A DNA stretch of 64,000 nt from Nymphaea colorata (taxonomy: Eukaryota > Streptophyta > Magnoliopsida > Nymphaeales > Nymphaeaceae): assembly GCF_008831285.2 (NCBI RefSeq), contig NC_045150.1, positions 12,505,868 through 12,569,867 on the forward strand. Reading direction: 5' to 3'. The position numbers and the translations under genes were made by a program. Under the pieces are notes generated by a model. The model saw only the letters and a program-made list of their open reading frames with translations, ran no database searches and had not been told where the DNA came from. This document shows, in pieces, positions 45,126 to 58,748 of this stretch; position 1 is the stretch's first letter; every line of letters starts with the position of its first letter.

Positions 45126-46698
45126 TTTCAGTGGCATTGGATTGTAAAATGCTTTCTTTCAAACAATATAACTTGCAACTGTTGCATTTGCAATTCAAGT
45201 TTTTTTTGTTTTGTTTGATATGATGGAGAACATGATCTTATTAAATTCAATTATTTGGTTCATGCAGATCGAGAACATACAGCATGATTGAAAGTGCTGC
45301 TGCGCTGCATTCATCAGTGACATCTGAAAGTTGCCACAATTTTTGTTGCCTTTGTTACCTTTGACATGCTGCGAGGAATGTAATAGTGCTTTTTTCTCTT
45401 AATCAGATGCCAAAATTCTCAGGAATCAATACTGTATCGTCTTTCCAGTTTTCTGTTTGACATGGATTGGCACAAATAATTGTTAAAAAAAAAAACCCCA
45501 CTTTGTTACAGGGGATACCTGCACTGCAACTCGGTGTGGATTGTGGTCTTGTCAGATCCTTCCCACCATGCTCTAACATAATATTAACATTTGAATATGT
45601 TGCTTAACTTTTTATGCTTAATCCAAATTATCAGATAATTCTAACACTGAGCATCTAATGGTAAGATATAGGGCAATTTTCGTCCTCCCATGAGTTATGT
45701 ATTGAAAACTGTAATTTAAAAAGTTACAAGAGTACAAATTTAACAATTTCGATCAAGCAGTAAGTACCTGTGACCATTTCTCTTGAGGAGCTCAACTCTT
45801 AGATTGCCGATCACGCAACAATTACATGAATTCGTCTTGGTCTGAATTGAAGGGAACTAAGTTAAAAGCTTCTTAGGCTATCACAAATCAAACCAACTCG
45901 AGCAATTACTGTTCCTAACTCGATTTGCTCAACTTATAATGAGTTCAAAAGGGTTTCCAAAAGCAGAGTTAGGAAGCAATCTGTGCCAATATAGTCTCAA
46001 AGCATTTGGTTCTTCCCGAACAGGGTGAAGCAGGAGATTCTAGACGGCAAGAATTGCTTTCCCAGGTGTCTTACACTACAAGAATGGTGGAGTCAAACCG
46101 CACCGCTCAGTCATCGACTTGGTCAAGATATGAATCCAGCAAGCTGACAAGACCAAGCCAGGTCACGGGACCTTGAGCGAACCAACTTTTGGCAACCCCG
46201 TCACTGCTTGACGTATATGTAAGACCTTTAAATTTGTGTTAAAAAGTGTATTAAACAAAATATGAACCTCCTAATGTTGAGTCATGTTTTACTTCAAATT
46301 ATTTCCGTAAAGAAGTCGATCTTTTGTACTATCAAAAGTCATTAATTTTTTATATTATTAAAAAAAAAGTAAAGTAAAAAATAACTACTTAATATAAATT
46401 TTTCATCACATCATTCTTTAAGTTAGATTGCAGAAAAGATACTTCAATAATTAATTTTAAAGCCTATAACAAAGAGGCCCCAATGTTTGATGCATATTCA
46501 TAAATGACCACCTTTTTTTTATAAAGATGGACAAAAAATGATTGTTTTCGTTATGACAGAAATGCCTTTTCTAACATTATAGTGGCCATTCTTCATGTTT
46601 GGATGGAGGGAAATGGAAGAAAAAGGTAGAATGGAAATGAAGGAGAAAGAAAATGGAGGGCAAAATGAGAGGAAAGAAAATAAATGATTATTAAACTT
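45126..46698. other. Downstream of MIC10
   Basis: The first few hundred bases may be MIC10 3' UTR. A (AG)-rich and A-rich stretch with GGAAATGGAAGAAAAAGG words at 46600-46680 resembles the next element. I see no gene. Confidence 0.4.
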
Positions 46699-46970
46699 GT
46701 TTGGATGGAAAGGAAAGTAACAGAAACAAACAACTTTTTTCCTTTCCATCCATTGGAGGGATTGAATTTAAGTTATCATTTGCTTTTCATTCCATTCATT
46801 TCCTTTCCCTTGCAATCAAATATGTTTTTTTGTTTGCTTTTCATTCCATTCATTTCCTTTCCCTTGCAATCAAATATGTTTTTTTGTTTTCTTTTCATTC
46901 CCATCCTTTTCAAATAACCAACCTTGACTACTCTTTCCCTCCCTTTTCTTCCCTTTCCATCTATCCAAAC
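46699..46970. mobile_element. Foldback element with GTTTGGATGG termini and internal 54-bp tandem repeat
   Basis: It starts GTTTGGATGGAAAGGAAAG and ends CCCTTTCCATCTATCCAAAC, so its termini are inverted and can pair. Inside, TGCTTTTCATTCCATTCATT through TGCAATCAAATATG is repeated at 46781 and 46835, with a third partial copy near 46888. No clear target duplication was seen. It has MITE-like structure but no coding. Confidence 0.6.
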
Positions 46971-48555
46971 AGACTCTGTTATCTGCCAGACGGTAGTGGG
47001 CGATGGCTCCCCTCTGGGTTGGCATTTATTGGAGTCAAGACGATTGTGTTTACCGAATTTCGGAAGGTGAGCATGAGTGTTTTTTGAAGGCACCCTATTC
47101 CTCGAATATTGGAGGAATTTGAGGAGAAGGAGGTGATGGAGGAAGAATTTGCTGTAGTTGGGGCTGAAGTGAGGGGAAGTGCTCAGAGAGGGTCGTTGTG
47201 ATTCGGAGAGCTTGTGGAAGCAATGAGGAACCGAGTAGCTCGGGGGAAGCGTCTTTTATACGTTTTTGCATTCTTTCGAGCCGTGCATAGGATGCCGCAC
47301 CTAATTCGGTGTGAAAAAGGAAAAAATAGAAGACAAAATTCTAGGACAGAGATGCAAGTTTCAGCATATTAGCTTTCAGCCAATGAATGTTTTAAGACTG
47401 GTCAGAGTTGAGTTCAAGGTTCAAGAGCTTGCTGAAGCTTGATCCTTGTTATTTTCTTTTTTGAAGAAATATTGACGAGAAAGAGAGATTATTGAAGCTG
47501 TTGCTCGGGGAAGACATGTAAAGTTGTTGGCAGAGTGTCCCTACCGTTTAGCTCTACCTATCTCGAATGCCATTACCAACTTTTATGGTAAGCTTTTCTT
47601 TTCCTGTTTTCTTATTGAAAGTTCTAATGGCGACCTCTAAAAGCTAAGCTAGATTGTTCTTTTTCCCCTTCCAATTTGAACTCTAGTGGATTTTCCTTCT
47701 TTGAGCCACTTAAGATCCCAAAAAGTCATCTGTTTTTCTGTTTCTTACCTCTATTTTTTATGTTTTTTCTATTGAAAACTCTCAGTACAAATTTGCAACA
47801 GGAAATGTTGGACAATTTTAGCGACATTGTCTTCTGGTATGCTGATTAAGGTATCGCAGCACCTCGCCCTGATGTTACAAGATCTTTTGGAAGGCCTGTT
47901 ATGGACATTAGAGTACTGAAGCCACCACTGCATTTTTATAGATACGTATGTACATCTAGTTGCTGGAACTTTGTTATTCAGATCAATGATTTAATAATTC
48001 CTCTCTCTCTCTATCTATCTACCTGCAAGAACACATAACACATGGTACGTGTACAGCCCCTTGACGGGTTGTTGTTGACTGAATGCTCTTGTGGGCATTT
48101 CAACAGACAGATGGAGGCGTATATATGTAATTTTTCTTCATTTTATTGGATCTGGTTTTTGCCCTCAAGTAATGATTCATAAGGTGCATACAAAAACTTT
48201 CCTGCAAGAAAAAAAAAAACCTCAACTGTCATGCCACGATTCACGAGTTAAATCCAGAGAACAGAGATATGGACCATCGAAGATCAGTTTCAGGCGTGGT
48301 TTTCCGACGTAACTATCGAAAAATAGAAAGCACAGCAACAGGGAACAGAAGAATGAAGAAATAGAAAATAGAGATTTATTTAAGAAGACGGTGGCCTTGT
48401 CCATATCATTACAAATAATCAGATATCCACAACAAACCACAGCCGCACATCATTTTCTGCGCTTCCATCCCATCTGTGACCAACTATCTATCTTATTTAC
48501 AACAAGTATAGCACTGTACAACACAAACCTATACTTTCTGTGCAATTCTATCTTT
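46971..48555. other. Spacer between MIC10 and the TCP11 gene
   Basis: The two genes converge here. The part next to 48555 should include the TCP11-family 3' UTR. GC-richer DNA at 46975-47300 and 47460-47590 has an exon-like look, including CTTTTATGGTAAGC as a possible 5' splice site near 47587, but I recognise no protein. Confidence 0.4.
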
Positions 48556-51500
48556 CTAGTCAACCAGGCATGCATACCATGGCCCATGCACCGATCTGCT
48601 AATCACAGCTACCATTGTCAATGCCTCTGCTACATCTGCTACTGAATCAGTAAGAACGGGTGCGCCGATGCGCCGAAGTGCGGCCTCTGCTGCTGCTTTC
48701 CCCTTAGGACCATTGCCAGAAAGCACGAGCACTCTCATTGCAGAGTGAACTGCCCCCATGATCTTTTCGAAGACGGCATCCCCAGCTTGCAGGCTTTTCC
48801 CCAACATATTAGTCACCACCTCCTTCCTTACTGATAACTTCTTGTCGCTGCCAGCATATTCGAAGCATGATGCTTCAAGAGACTCCGCAATCTCCAAGAT
48901 GCCAACGTCCTCCCGCTCCAAGAGGTCAGAGAGTCGCTCGTAAGAACCAGATACTGCAGTTTCTATGGATGTGCCGCTAGGAATGGGATCTTCACAGAGG
49001 AGAGCTTGCCGAAGAACCAATAAACTGCATATAAACAAATGACATGAAAAAGCAGTTGAAGATGCTGATACAACGAAAAATTTGCTAATCAATTTATTTA
49101 TTTATTTTTGTTAACATTATTGTCACTGCTGCATGTTTGCAATCAACAAGAACCAACATATTGCATATCTGCAGCCATAGTTTGTCTACACTGACACCTT
49201 AACTAGTCAAACGTCAAAGAGATAGAAGCAGATGCAGCAAAATGGAGCTGTGTAACATTAGTTTGTCATTGTGCTTGTCGGACGGTCACTTAAAGCTGCT
49301 TAAGTGTTCAGAAGGAAACTTACTCCTCTTATGACTTCTTATATACTTGTCTAAATAAATTACTAACCTGACTGGCTGATTCTATGTTATCCAGAAATTC
49401 ATATATATAATTGAAATATTGAAAGACATTGAAAAGTAAAAAGTCATCGCTTGTTTTCCAAATTGGTTTGGATAGAGAGACCTTGTGCAGATGACAATTA
49501 TCTTCTGCAACTTGCTTTGAATTGTCCTAAGCCTTGCACAATTGAGTGTAAGAGTCTCCGGAAGTGTATCCTTGTTGATTCCTTCAAAAGAACTAACTAG
49601 CTGAATCAATCCAAGCCTGATTGAGACATCAACTCTCTCTCCAGCACATTCAAGCTCGCCTGGTACAGACAGGTGAAGCACGCGTCAGTAATTCTAAAGA
49701 ACAAAAATTATACCAGATCCCCAGATGAAAGCAAGGCATTGAGTATACCCGTGGAAGTTGTCACTTGGGCAAAGGGCATATTCCTTTTAGATGCAGAACT
49801 GTTGCTGCTGCCACCAGTGCGAAGTGATGTTGCTGGTGGTAGGCCAATATGGCCAATTTGAAACGAAGATAAATATGAAATATGGCTTGTCCACTCTTGC
49901 TCAGCACCAGCACTGATTGAAGAAAGCCACCTGGATGTCAACCTTAGGGAATTCAATGCATCTACTGGTGGCCCATAACGATTCTCAAATGCCCTCTGCA
50001 GATACTGGAGGCCATTTGTGCCACGGATTATTGGTTCCAACAATTGTATTCTTGATAAACTAATTTCCTGTCTCAGCATCTGCAATTCCAAGGAGAGAAA
50101 ACATGGAAAAGACACATTACATTAGTCCTACATAGTTTCATCAAAATAGGGGACCCCAGAAAGCACCCTACTTCAAACTTTGAAACTACCTTTATCTGTT
50201 CCAGAACATAACGCAGGCCCTTAACGGTTGCAAGGGAAAAGGAACTGTCTGAATTTCTTCCATTTGCAATTGCAGTTAATTCACTCAGTAAATTCTTGTG
50301 AGCTATTTTCATGTCATCTTCTTTTGCTGGAGCAGCAAGTTTCCTCAAAGAGTTGAGCACATACTCAAGGATTGCTCCCAGATACGTCAAATCATTTGTT
50401 CCTGAGCGAAGCACCTAAGATGCAGAGTACAGAATATATCAATGGCCCCTGCTATGTTAAACAAATGAACGGAAAGAGGAGGAAAAGTGCTAGTATCAGA
50501 AAATTAACCTGGGAGAAAACATCCAAATCTATGGCTTCCACAATTTCTTCCCTCCAGCTATGCGGAGCAATGGCACAAAGTTCATCCCTAACCTCCTTTA
50601 CTAATTCAACTATGCGACCATAACTTCTCCCATCTTGTGATAGGTTGTTCTGAACATCCTCCCAGAAAGCTTTCTCCATCATGGCTTGAATTTGTTTCTG
50701 CAAAAAGATAAAAAGAAACATTTAGTTATGGTGCTGTCTGTCATGGTACCGACAGCAAGTCACAACGTTCATTTCAATTCTTCCTCCATAGCAATCACAT
50801 TCACACTGACCTGTAAGGGGATTTGAGCTTCCTCTGTATCTTTTAAGTTACCAATAAATGACCGCCCCCCTGAATGGATGATTTCATTCACAAGTATTTC
50901 ATTTTCACTTGGTATCTTCTCATGATTTTGAATGCCCAATTGACTACTGCCCTCATGTGAGGATATAGCTTCAGCACTAGGAGGGGCCTGCGATGCTTGG
51001 AAAAGAGCACGGACAACACGCCTATGGTTCGGATCAGGTTCATCTGACTTTTTAGGATCAGATGGTGGAAACTGAATACCAGAGGAACCAGGAGGAGAAG
51101 ACGAGATTTGCAGAAGGGGGGAAACCAAAGGATTGCCATTCTCTCTAGCTTCAAAGAAACTGTTGCGGACATCTGACAAAGCACTCTCCATTCTCTCAAT
51201 TCCTGATGCACCACTAAGATGCTGCACCTTCTCACGCAAAAGCCTCTGATCTTCTAAGACCTAAAAGTTACCAAAACCAAATCTCCGTCACCCATCACCA
51301 GCATCGTTAACAAACAAACAAACATGAATTTAGACTAAATTTGAAGGATAATGAATGAAACCTACCTGCTTCCTGACAGCTTTCATATCATGACTAAGCT
51401 CAGGCATCTTCCCATCAGATGTTAATTTGCATGTCTGCATCATTGATAGCTCAAGTTGGCAAGCTGCTCTAACCAAATCATCCTCAAGTGATCGGGCATC

Positions 51501-54500
51501 CTTTATCTTCCAGGCTACAAATCTATAAAGGTAAGAGCACCATGCCTCATCAAAAGCTGCCAACTGGGACCTGAATGAATGCTGATTCAGCGAGGATGAA
51601 TCTTTGTTTGGAGACGATTGCCTGGCAGATGTTGAAATGCTTCTAGGACCATCCATGATAATCTTTGTCAGAATTTCAAATTCCCGAACAAATTTCATTG
51701 CTGCTTCAGCTAATGCAACTTCACGCTCTCCATGCCCACTGAAAACTGCCTCTGGATGACCTAATATCATATAAGCACAGAGAACAACTCGAACTGGATA
51801 TCTAAACATCTTCTTGTCTTCTGAGCTGCCTTTCTCTCTACTGGGAGCTTTCCCAGATGCTTTCTTCACCCTCCTGGCTTTGCTACCACTGCTAGAAAGG
51901 CCTTTCCTGCTTGGACTTGTCAGACGCTTCAGAAGATGATCAATATCTTTTGATTTTAATTGGCTAGACTGTGAGAGCATAAAGCGGCACTCAAAGCGAT
52001 CCAGTAAAGCCTTAAGGGTTTGAAGAGTATGCGTTGACTCGATTCGGGTTGCAAGCTGCTCAAAAGGCATCAAACCAACAGATTTCTTATTGATCTCAAG
52101 TTCTAAATATGCTTTGGCCAAAGCAAAGGTTGTCCTCCTCGATCTTAAGAATTGCTTCCAGCACCTAAACATGTTACCAACTTGTCAGAAACAAGTACTT
52201 CCTGTATAGAAAAGGAACCAAAATGGCATGTGAAAGAAAGTTTCCAACTAAGCTAGTCTATAGAAGTTCAGGTTACTTGCATGGGTCTCACAAGATGGCA
52301 AGAAGTTGTAACCAATTCGTGTTGCGTGATCCTCATCTTACAAGGAACAAATGTTAGACACAGAAGTGCATCATCCACAGGTAAATACACAAAAACTAAG
52401 CCTGTGTGAATTATTCTCTATAGTTGTCAGGTACTCATTTTGTTGTCAATTAACCATAAATATCATACCAACACAAATTTGATCCTTATGGCAGGAGACA
52501 AGCACTGTGATGTGGGACCCCCCAACTAGCAAAACTTGATAACTTTCAAGTGGTCACAAACTGCATCCTACTTTGCAACCCAATAGGTGGTGCCACACGC
52601 CAAAAGCTGATGCAAATGGCACAAAAAAAAAATATACACTTTGGTTTCAGCAGATTGTGCATGTGTTTGTCGGTGTGCTCACATGAAAGTTTCCTTGCTT
52701 GTGCAACTCTCTAGTGAAAAAAAAAACCACACTTCCTATTGATTTCTGCATTTTGCAAGGCAGAAATAACTTATAAGAGGTTTAAATAGTATGATACCTT
52801 GCTAATTTTCTAGACAAAAAATCTCCACTTTTATACATGTCAAGCCAATTAGTACGAGTGGAACTCTGGCGACTGCCTCTATGCCTCAAGTATTCTGCTC
52901 TTTGCCTCCTTGCCTGTGAGTTGTAAGTACGATGTTAACATCATCAAAACATAAGAGACTAAAATAAGTTGGAAAAAGCAACCAATGTGCTCCACATACT
53001 CTTTGAAGGCGATCTTCCAGCTTGTCTTTCAGCTTTCTTCTTTCAATCTCACGCCGACAGCATACAGACTTTGCAACCTTTCTTGCCTGCATAAAGGTAG
53101 CCCGTGCACGGGTTTTCTCTGCTTCTAGCAATTCCAAGCGCTTTTCCTCTGCAGCAGCACGTTTTTGACATATTGCTGCATTAATCCGCTCTTTGTACCT
53201 GTCTTGATTGTGCATCCTCTGCAACAGAGACTGAGCCATTCTCTCCTGAGCAGCGGCTCTTCTTTGCTTCTCTGCCTCAAGAAGTTGCATGCGGTTCATC
53301 TCTGCTTGCTGCACTCGAGATTCAACTTTTGAGCCAAGCACTTCACGTTCCCTTTCATATCGCACCTGTACGCCAGTCTTGGCAGCTTGGCGCAGCTCAT
53401 CCAATCTTGCCAAGCGCATTTGAGCCCGAGCTAAAATGCCTAACCTGTTAAAAAAAAAAGTTAAAAATAAAAATACGATAGACCAAAATACTGGTAGAAC
53501 CGAGAAGGTATATTGAATAAAACTCCTCATCCCAAAAAGAATGATCATAGCGGCATTAGAATGTAACAAGCTAAATGGTCAAAATAAGGATTGGAAACAT
53601 ACATGTTCTCATGATCTTAACCTTGATTTTGCATTATATGCACATATTAGAATTTTTGAGCTTATTCAGGGCTTCTGAAGCAACTCCTCATGGTGGCAAA
53701 TATAAAAAGTGGCCTCCTGGCATTAAGGATAGGCATAGAAAACAAAAAGAAAATGGTGGAACAGGTACCCAGCTCTGAATAAGGGAGCATCAAAAGCATA
53801 CCTTTCAAATGGACATGGCACGTTGTATGTGTCAGTTAAACTTCGTTCCTATCACTATCATCAAGTGGTTTCCTATCAGTATTTCTTCACTTTGCTGTCA
53901 ATTTTATTGTAGAACAGAATTTGAGCTTATCAGCCACCCCAAATTTCTAAAAGTGAAGTTCTCTCCCCACCAACCACCCCCCCTTTTTCCATTTTTGGCC
54001 TTCACCAGGTTCAACTTTTCCTAAATTAATGCTTTAAATTGGTGCTACTCAGTTGCAAAAGCATCTCAAATGAAGATCCCAGCTTTTTACACAGTGCATA
54101 GTTGCATGCATGAATATGTAACGAGATTAGCCATGACGGGAGAAATTATCTGCTGTATTTTTCTCTAAGGTTAATCTTGTAATTGTCAACTTTGATACAT
54201 TCGTTGTACTTTTCCTGTGAATATCAAGAAAACCACCAAAAACTATGTTGTTCAATATCAAGATAGATTCCTCCAACCATAATAATTCCCAAATTGAACA
54301 TTGACAGTTCACTATATTTCATATCGCATTAGGATGACTAAGCCACTTTAATTACAAGCTTTCTCTTCCTTCCTATATCCACATTGAATTGATCCAATTT
54401 TTCACCTTCATGTGAATCCCTCACCCTAAACTTTAGTGAGCAAGCACTCTACTTTTTCTCAGAGGAACAGCAACCCATACCGAGTGTACCTGGAAATAGA

Positions 54501-56333
54501 AGGGATGCTGGCGAAGGAAGGCAATCAGTTCTATGTGAAAATTGTTTTATCCAGAGGCTACATTAGAAACATTAAAGTGAGGTCATCTGTTTCAGCTTTG
54601 CACCATGCTTATTCTTCTGCAAACTATATCCACCCCAGGAAGATAGTTGATTAATGACAAATTACATGAGATATCAATCGTAATAAAAGATTAAAGGACT
54701 TGCTTCAAAGCAATGTTAAAAATCAAAGTTCAATAAATGGAAAGATATCAAGCCGGAAAAATCCCACATGCACACGCACTTGCTGAGGAGTACAAGTCTA
54801 GAACAAGGCATACGCAAGAACGCATCATTATATCATCAGCACCACACAGTTGCCAATTTTCATCGGGACAGCTAGGTTGACTTGAAGCGCTTTCTGTTTT
54901 TCTCTCTTTAAATAATACTCCCTATTGCTTATAAGTAAGATTATCTATTTAATCTGTTCAGATATATAAAATATTTTTCTGAAAGCGATCACACAAAAGT
55001 CAAACGGTGGTAATTGTTAAGCCTGTGTATGCATAAAAAATAAGGCTAAAAAATAACAATTTAATCATGGAAAATAAAGCAACGGAAACGAGCTCATTGA
55101 AGTAATATCGCGGTTCAAACTTCAAACTCAAAAATACGTGAAACGCCTGAAACTTCATTACTCAAAAAAAGGCGAAGATCAGTAAAGATTTAACGTCGTA
55201 TACTAGGGAGAAGTCCAAGTGGGGAAGCAATAAAAGAGAAGTAAAAAAGATGGAAAAACGTAAACGACTGCTAAACAAACGCAGAAAGAGGAAACACTAT
55301 ACCTTTTCTGCTCAGCAGCATAAAGCTTTGCTTCGAGGCGCTGCGCAAGATCTTCATCCTGAGGAGCCCACGTCGGGCTCCTCGATTTCGGCTTGGCCTT
55401 ACTTGACAACCACTCATGGAATTGCTGCCGAACAAAGAAACAAATTCACATAAGGCAAATTCATTATCCCTTCCAGTTCATCATCCTCACATAATCAAAC
55501 TCCTCCGAAGAAATCTCAAGGATTGAATAACAAGAATAAGCTCCCAGAAATAACGAAAACAATCGAGGAGACCGGTCTCGATCATCATCCTTCGTCGCAT
55601 ATCCAACCCAATTCCGTAGGAGACAAGCAGCAATTCCGAACCAAACTAAGAACACATCCTTGATAAACAAGAAAACCAGGTTCGAGCACATGGGAAGAAC
55701 TCTAGAGATTCCTAGACAAATTAAACGCAAAACCCAATAACTGGAAAACTGAAGAGCTCGATGGTTCCCAACCAAAAACGAAAGAAAGAAAAAATGAAGG
55801 AATCATTAGCAGGAAGAAACACGTTTTGAGCATCAAGAGAAGAGATCAATTTCGAAGATCTCCACAAAATTTCAAGTCCAAGGAGACCCATGAAACCATA
55901 ATCTCTGAAGCGGAAGCAAAAGAAAGAAATTTCATAAGCAGCCACGGAAAAGATTTCTTGGGAAACAACCGAAGTGCACATGCCGATAGAGAAAAGGAAA
56001 GTGAATTCTAACCAAACTAAAGAGCACCCGAGAAAAAAGAAACCAAAATTTCTTATACAGGAAGGCACCCCAAGATCGACCCAAACCCAACGAATTCCAT
56101 CGTGGGGATCGAGTAATACGACGAACCTGGCGTCGGAGGTCGGCTTCCCTGAGCTTGGCCTGGATTTCCTCGAGGCTGGTCGGCCACTTGGCCTTGCTCT
56201 CAGGCGACTCGGCTAGACGGCGGCGCACCCTTTCCGGCACCACAGGAGGCGATGCTGGAGTGTCGCACGCCACCACGTCGAACGCGATGGCCGCTGGCCT
56301 CCCCTTCTCCGGCGACTCCACCCCTGACGCCAT
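48556..56333 (-). CDS. TCP11: T-complex protein 11 (TCP11) family protein
   Basis: Eleven coding exons fit with continuous phase: 56127-56333, 55303-55424, 53000-53444, 52798-52913, 51366-52164, 50811-51260, 50509-50697, 50190-50414, 49749-50079, 49482-49659 and 48556-49024. They encode about 1176 residues, close to the plant family length of about 1100. Residues ~40-110 hold RRRLAESPESKAKWPTSLEE and QFHEWLSSKAKPK. A long Ala/Glu/Arg-rich coiled coil (RAQMRLARLDELRQAAKTG, EAEKQRRAAAQERMAQSL) covers ~110-260. A Ser/Lys-rich linker with KARRVKKASGKAPSREKG follows. The Tcp11 domain lies in the C-terminal half, around KAFWEDVQNNLSQDGRSYGR, LVKEVRDELCAIAPHSWRE and LVLRQALLCEDP. The biochemical role of plant TCP11 proteins is not well defined. 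The start is the first ATG, in a GC-rich exon. Intron 2 is 1.86 kb and holds no recognised element. Confidence 0.93.
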
Positions 56334-56417
56334 CGATCATCTGTCTGCGCGTGTGAGATAGACCAAGACAGGGGGAGAGAGAGAGAAAGAGAGGTCTGCA
56401 AAGTAAAGAGAACCCGT

Positions 56418-56425
56418 CTATATAG
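56418..56425 (-). promoter_or_regulatory. Putative TATA box of the TCP11 gene
   Basis: CTATATAG lies about 85 bp upstream of the ATG at 56333, within GTCTATATAGAC. Typical plant spacing would place transcription start near 56390 and a leader of about 55 nt. The position is inferred, with no transcript support. Confidence 0.55.
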
Positions 56426-56439
56426 ACAGCTTAAAGACT

Positions 56440-56442
<3 letters not shown>

Positions 56443-56470
<28 letters not shown>
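56443..56470. repeat. (GA)n microsatellite upstream of TCP11
   Basis: Fourteen GA units lie next to the TATA box. Further GAGAGAGA words follow at 56500-56535. GAGA tracts are frequent in plant promoters. Confidence 0.85.
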
Positions 56471-56656
56471 ACTTTGATACGAAAAGTTTCATATAATATG
56501 GGGAGAGAGAGAGGAAGATGCGGGGAGAGAGAGAAAGTGAAGGGCAGACGAAACGTTCCCTCTTTAACGCCAACGGCAACCAAACGGCTACTTTCACTCT
56601 TGTTTCGGGGGTTGGAGGAGACGACGCGTCCTTTCTCCGTCTCCGTTACATCGGCG

Positions 56657-56738
56657 ACGTGGCGATGTTCTGACGACTTCCTAATCGCCACGTCATCGTG
56701 CTCCTGTTGCTGACACGTCAGTAGGGCTGCTGCCACGT
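56657..56738. promoter_or_regulatory. Cluster of four ACGT-core motifs upstream of TCP11
   Basis: ACGT cores lie at 56657 (GCGACGTGGC), 56690 (CGCCACGTCATC), 56715 (TGACACGTCA) and 56735 (GCCACGTCATCC). They match ABRE/G-box/C-box hybrid sites bound by plant bZIP factors. They are about 230-320 bp upstream of the TATA box. Binding is predicted from motif only. Confidence 0.55.
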
Positions 56739-56949
56739 CATCCGAGCATTCAAGGCACTTGAGAAAAGAAGAAAGTCGCGTGGAAAAGATGGGGGAAGGT
56801 TTTCCGTTATGCGGGCCCCACAAACACCCTTTGCCAGCCTCCCGCGTAAATTACGGTTCTGCCACTTCAATCGGACTGATTAACCGCCCGTAATGGAAGA
56901 CTAAATTACGGATTTTGCCACTTACGAGTTGTTCGCCACCCAGTTCTTT

Positions 56950-57245
56950 GGGTTGAAGATCGAGTCGAGCCGAGCCGAGCCGAGTTCAGCAAACTCGAGT
57001 TAGACATATTCAAGTTTAACTCGAGCCTGAGTTAGCTTGAGTCGAGTTTCAATTGGTTGATTCAGTTGAATCGAGTTCAGTGCGGTTTGTTTTTAAAATA
57101 AAGACTGAGTTTGTTCACCATGTTAATGAGCTCCATGAGTTGAGCCGCAGTTTAACATTTAAAATTTAAAAGAAAATGAGTCTCTTGATTCGAGCTCAAG
57201 TGTATCATGAAGTCGAGCCTCAACTTGGCTCGTGTTCAAGTCTAA
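56950..57245. repeat. GAGTCGAG-rich repeat, boundaries unclear
   Basis: Words such as TCGAGTCGAGCCGAGCCGAG, CAAACTCGAGTTAG and AAGTCGAGCCTCAACTTGG resemble the hAT-like elements at 60898-61341 and 63088-63478. I found no clear TAGGG-type ends or target duplication. Confidence 0.5.
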
Positions 57246-58740
57246 ATAAGAAGAATCAAACAAAATATGTGGTCAACACTTACTTTTTGAAAATCAAAAT
57301 TGAAAAAAAAAAATTGTTATTAATTGATGTGGCCCTATGATGCAACCTTACGTTTTTGAAACTCAAAATTGAATTAATATTGTTATTAAGAATAATCAGA
57401 GGTTGTTAATATATATGAAAAACATAACCAGTTTCATATTAAAATTGATGTGGTTTTTTAACTCTCTCTCTCTCTCTCTTCTTATTTATTCTTCTACTCT
57501 TTGTTTTTTCTTTTTCTAAAGCCATCTTCGTTGAAACTGTTACACCCATGTGTACGTCACCAAAAATTGGTTGTACGTCACCAAATATTGGTTCGACCGA
57601 AAATTCGAGATTTTGACGGCGTAGTTGCATACATGCACATAAGTGTCGAATTTTAATGCACTTTCAGAAAAAAAAATGTAAAAAAAAAAAAAATCATACA
57701 AATTCCAATTATTTTTTTACAATAATAAAAGATCTCTAGATGAATATAACGTGAAAATCCAAACATTCGTGATTTGTACGTGTGAATGAGTCAGATGTTT
57801 GATGGTTGGTACCAAAATTTTAGAATTCTAAGAATTCTGCTTTAAATTGGAATTGGAATGAAAATTTTTATGTTTTTATATTTGATAGCTTGAAATTTTA
57901 ATTCCTTGTTTGCTGAAAAGAAAATTAAAATTCTCCAATCCATGGATTAAAAACTGAGATGACAAAATTTAGATTTCATAATTCCACCAACAAGATGGGA
58001 TCACGTACGAATCCAATTATTTATTTGATCATGCAATTTCCCTTTTAAAAAAATTAAGAATACTTTTAAAAATTCAAAGTCTTTTTCATAAATGTAAAAG
58101 AAAATTCAAATATAAGTTCAGAAGGCGGATCTACGTTGGTATAATATGGATTCTAAACGTTCATTGTTTTGTATGTAATATGATAATTCCAAATTTAAAA
58201 CTCCACCTCAAACTGAAATTGGCATCAAAAATTTCAGTTTGTGTTTGATCAAAAATAAAAATAAAATTTTAAAACTTGTGGACTAAAAACTTCCAAAATA
58301 CTGGATTCACAATTCCAACTCCTAGGATTGGATCATAATTTCAGAACTTGATTCTGGAATGTGCCTGTAATTTTTTGATAAATATAATCCCCATTTTTTT
58401 AAGAATGAAAATAATAATTATAAAATCACAGTGATTCACAAATGCCCGACAATAAGAAAGAAGATGTTATATTCTTGTTATGGGTGCAACTTATGTCCCC
58501 TGCCGCCTACAAGAGACTTTTTATTCCACGACAATAAAAAAGTAGCGGATTGAAATGTCTCGTGTTAATGGATTCAGATACAGCCTTGTTGTTCGGTCCC
58601 AACCCAACATCTTCCTGAAGCCAAGCCAAGCTCAAGATTGAATTTGAGCACCGCTTCCTAAACTCGAATTTTCTAAGAATTAAGAACAAAAAACAAAATA
58701 TATATATATTTTTTAAATATATATTTAAGGAAACCTGCTA
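57246..58740. other. AT-rich intergenic DNA
   Basis: This includes a (TC)n tract near 57460-57482 and CACCAAAAATTGGT-like direct repeats at 57555-57595. It also has repeated AATTCCAATT/GGAATT words at 57815-58370, similar in character to 25250-25320. No gene was recognised. Confidence 0.4.
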
Positions 58741-58748
58741 TTATTTAG

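Noticed and set aside
46776..47093. Repetitive Lys-rich open frame on the minus strand
   Set aside because: It is a translation of the 54-bp tandem repeat inside the foldback element.
55464..56068. Open frames of 103 and 115 codons on the minus strand
   Set aside because: They fall in intron 1 of the TCP11 gene, between exons 56127-56333 and 55303-55424.
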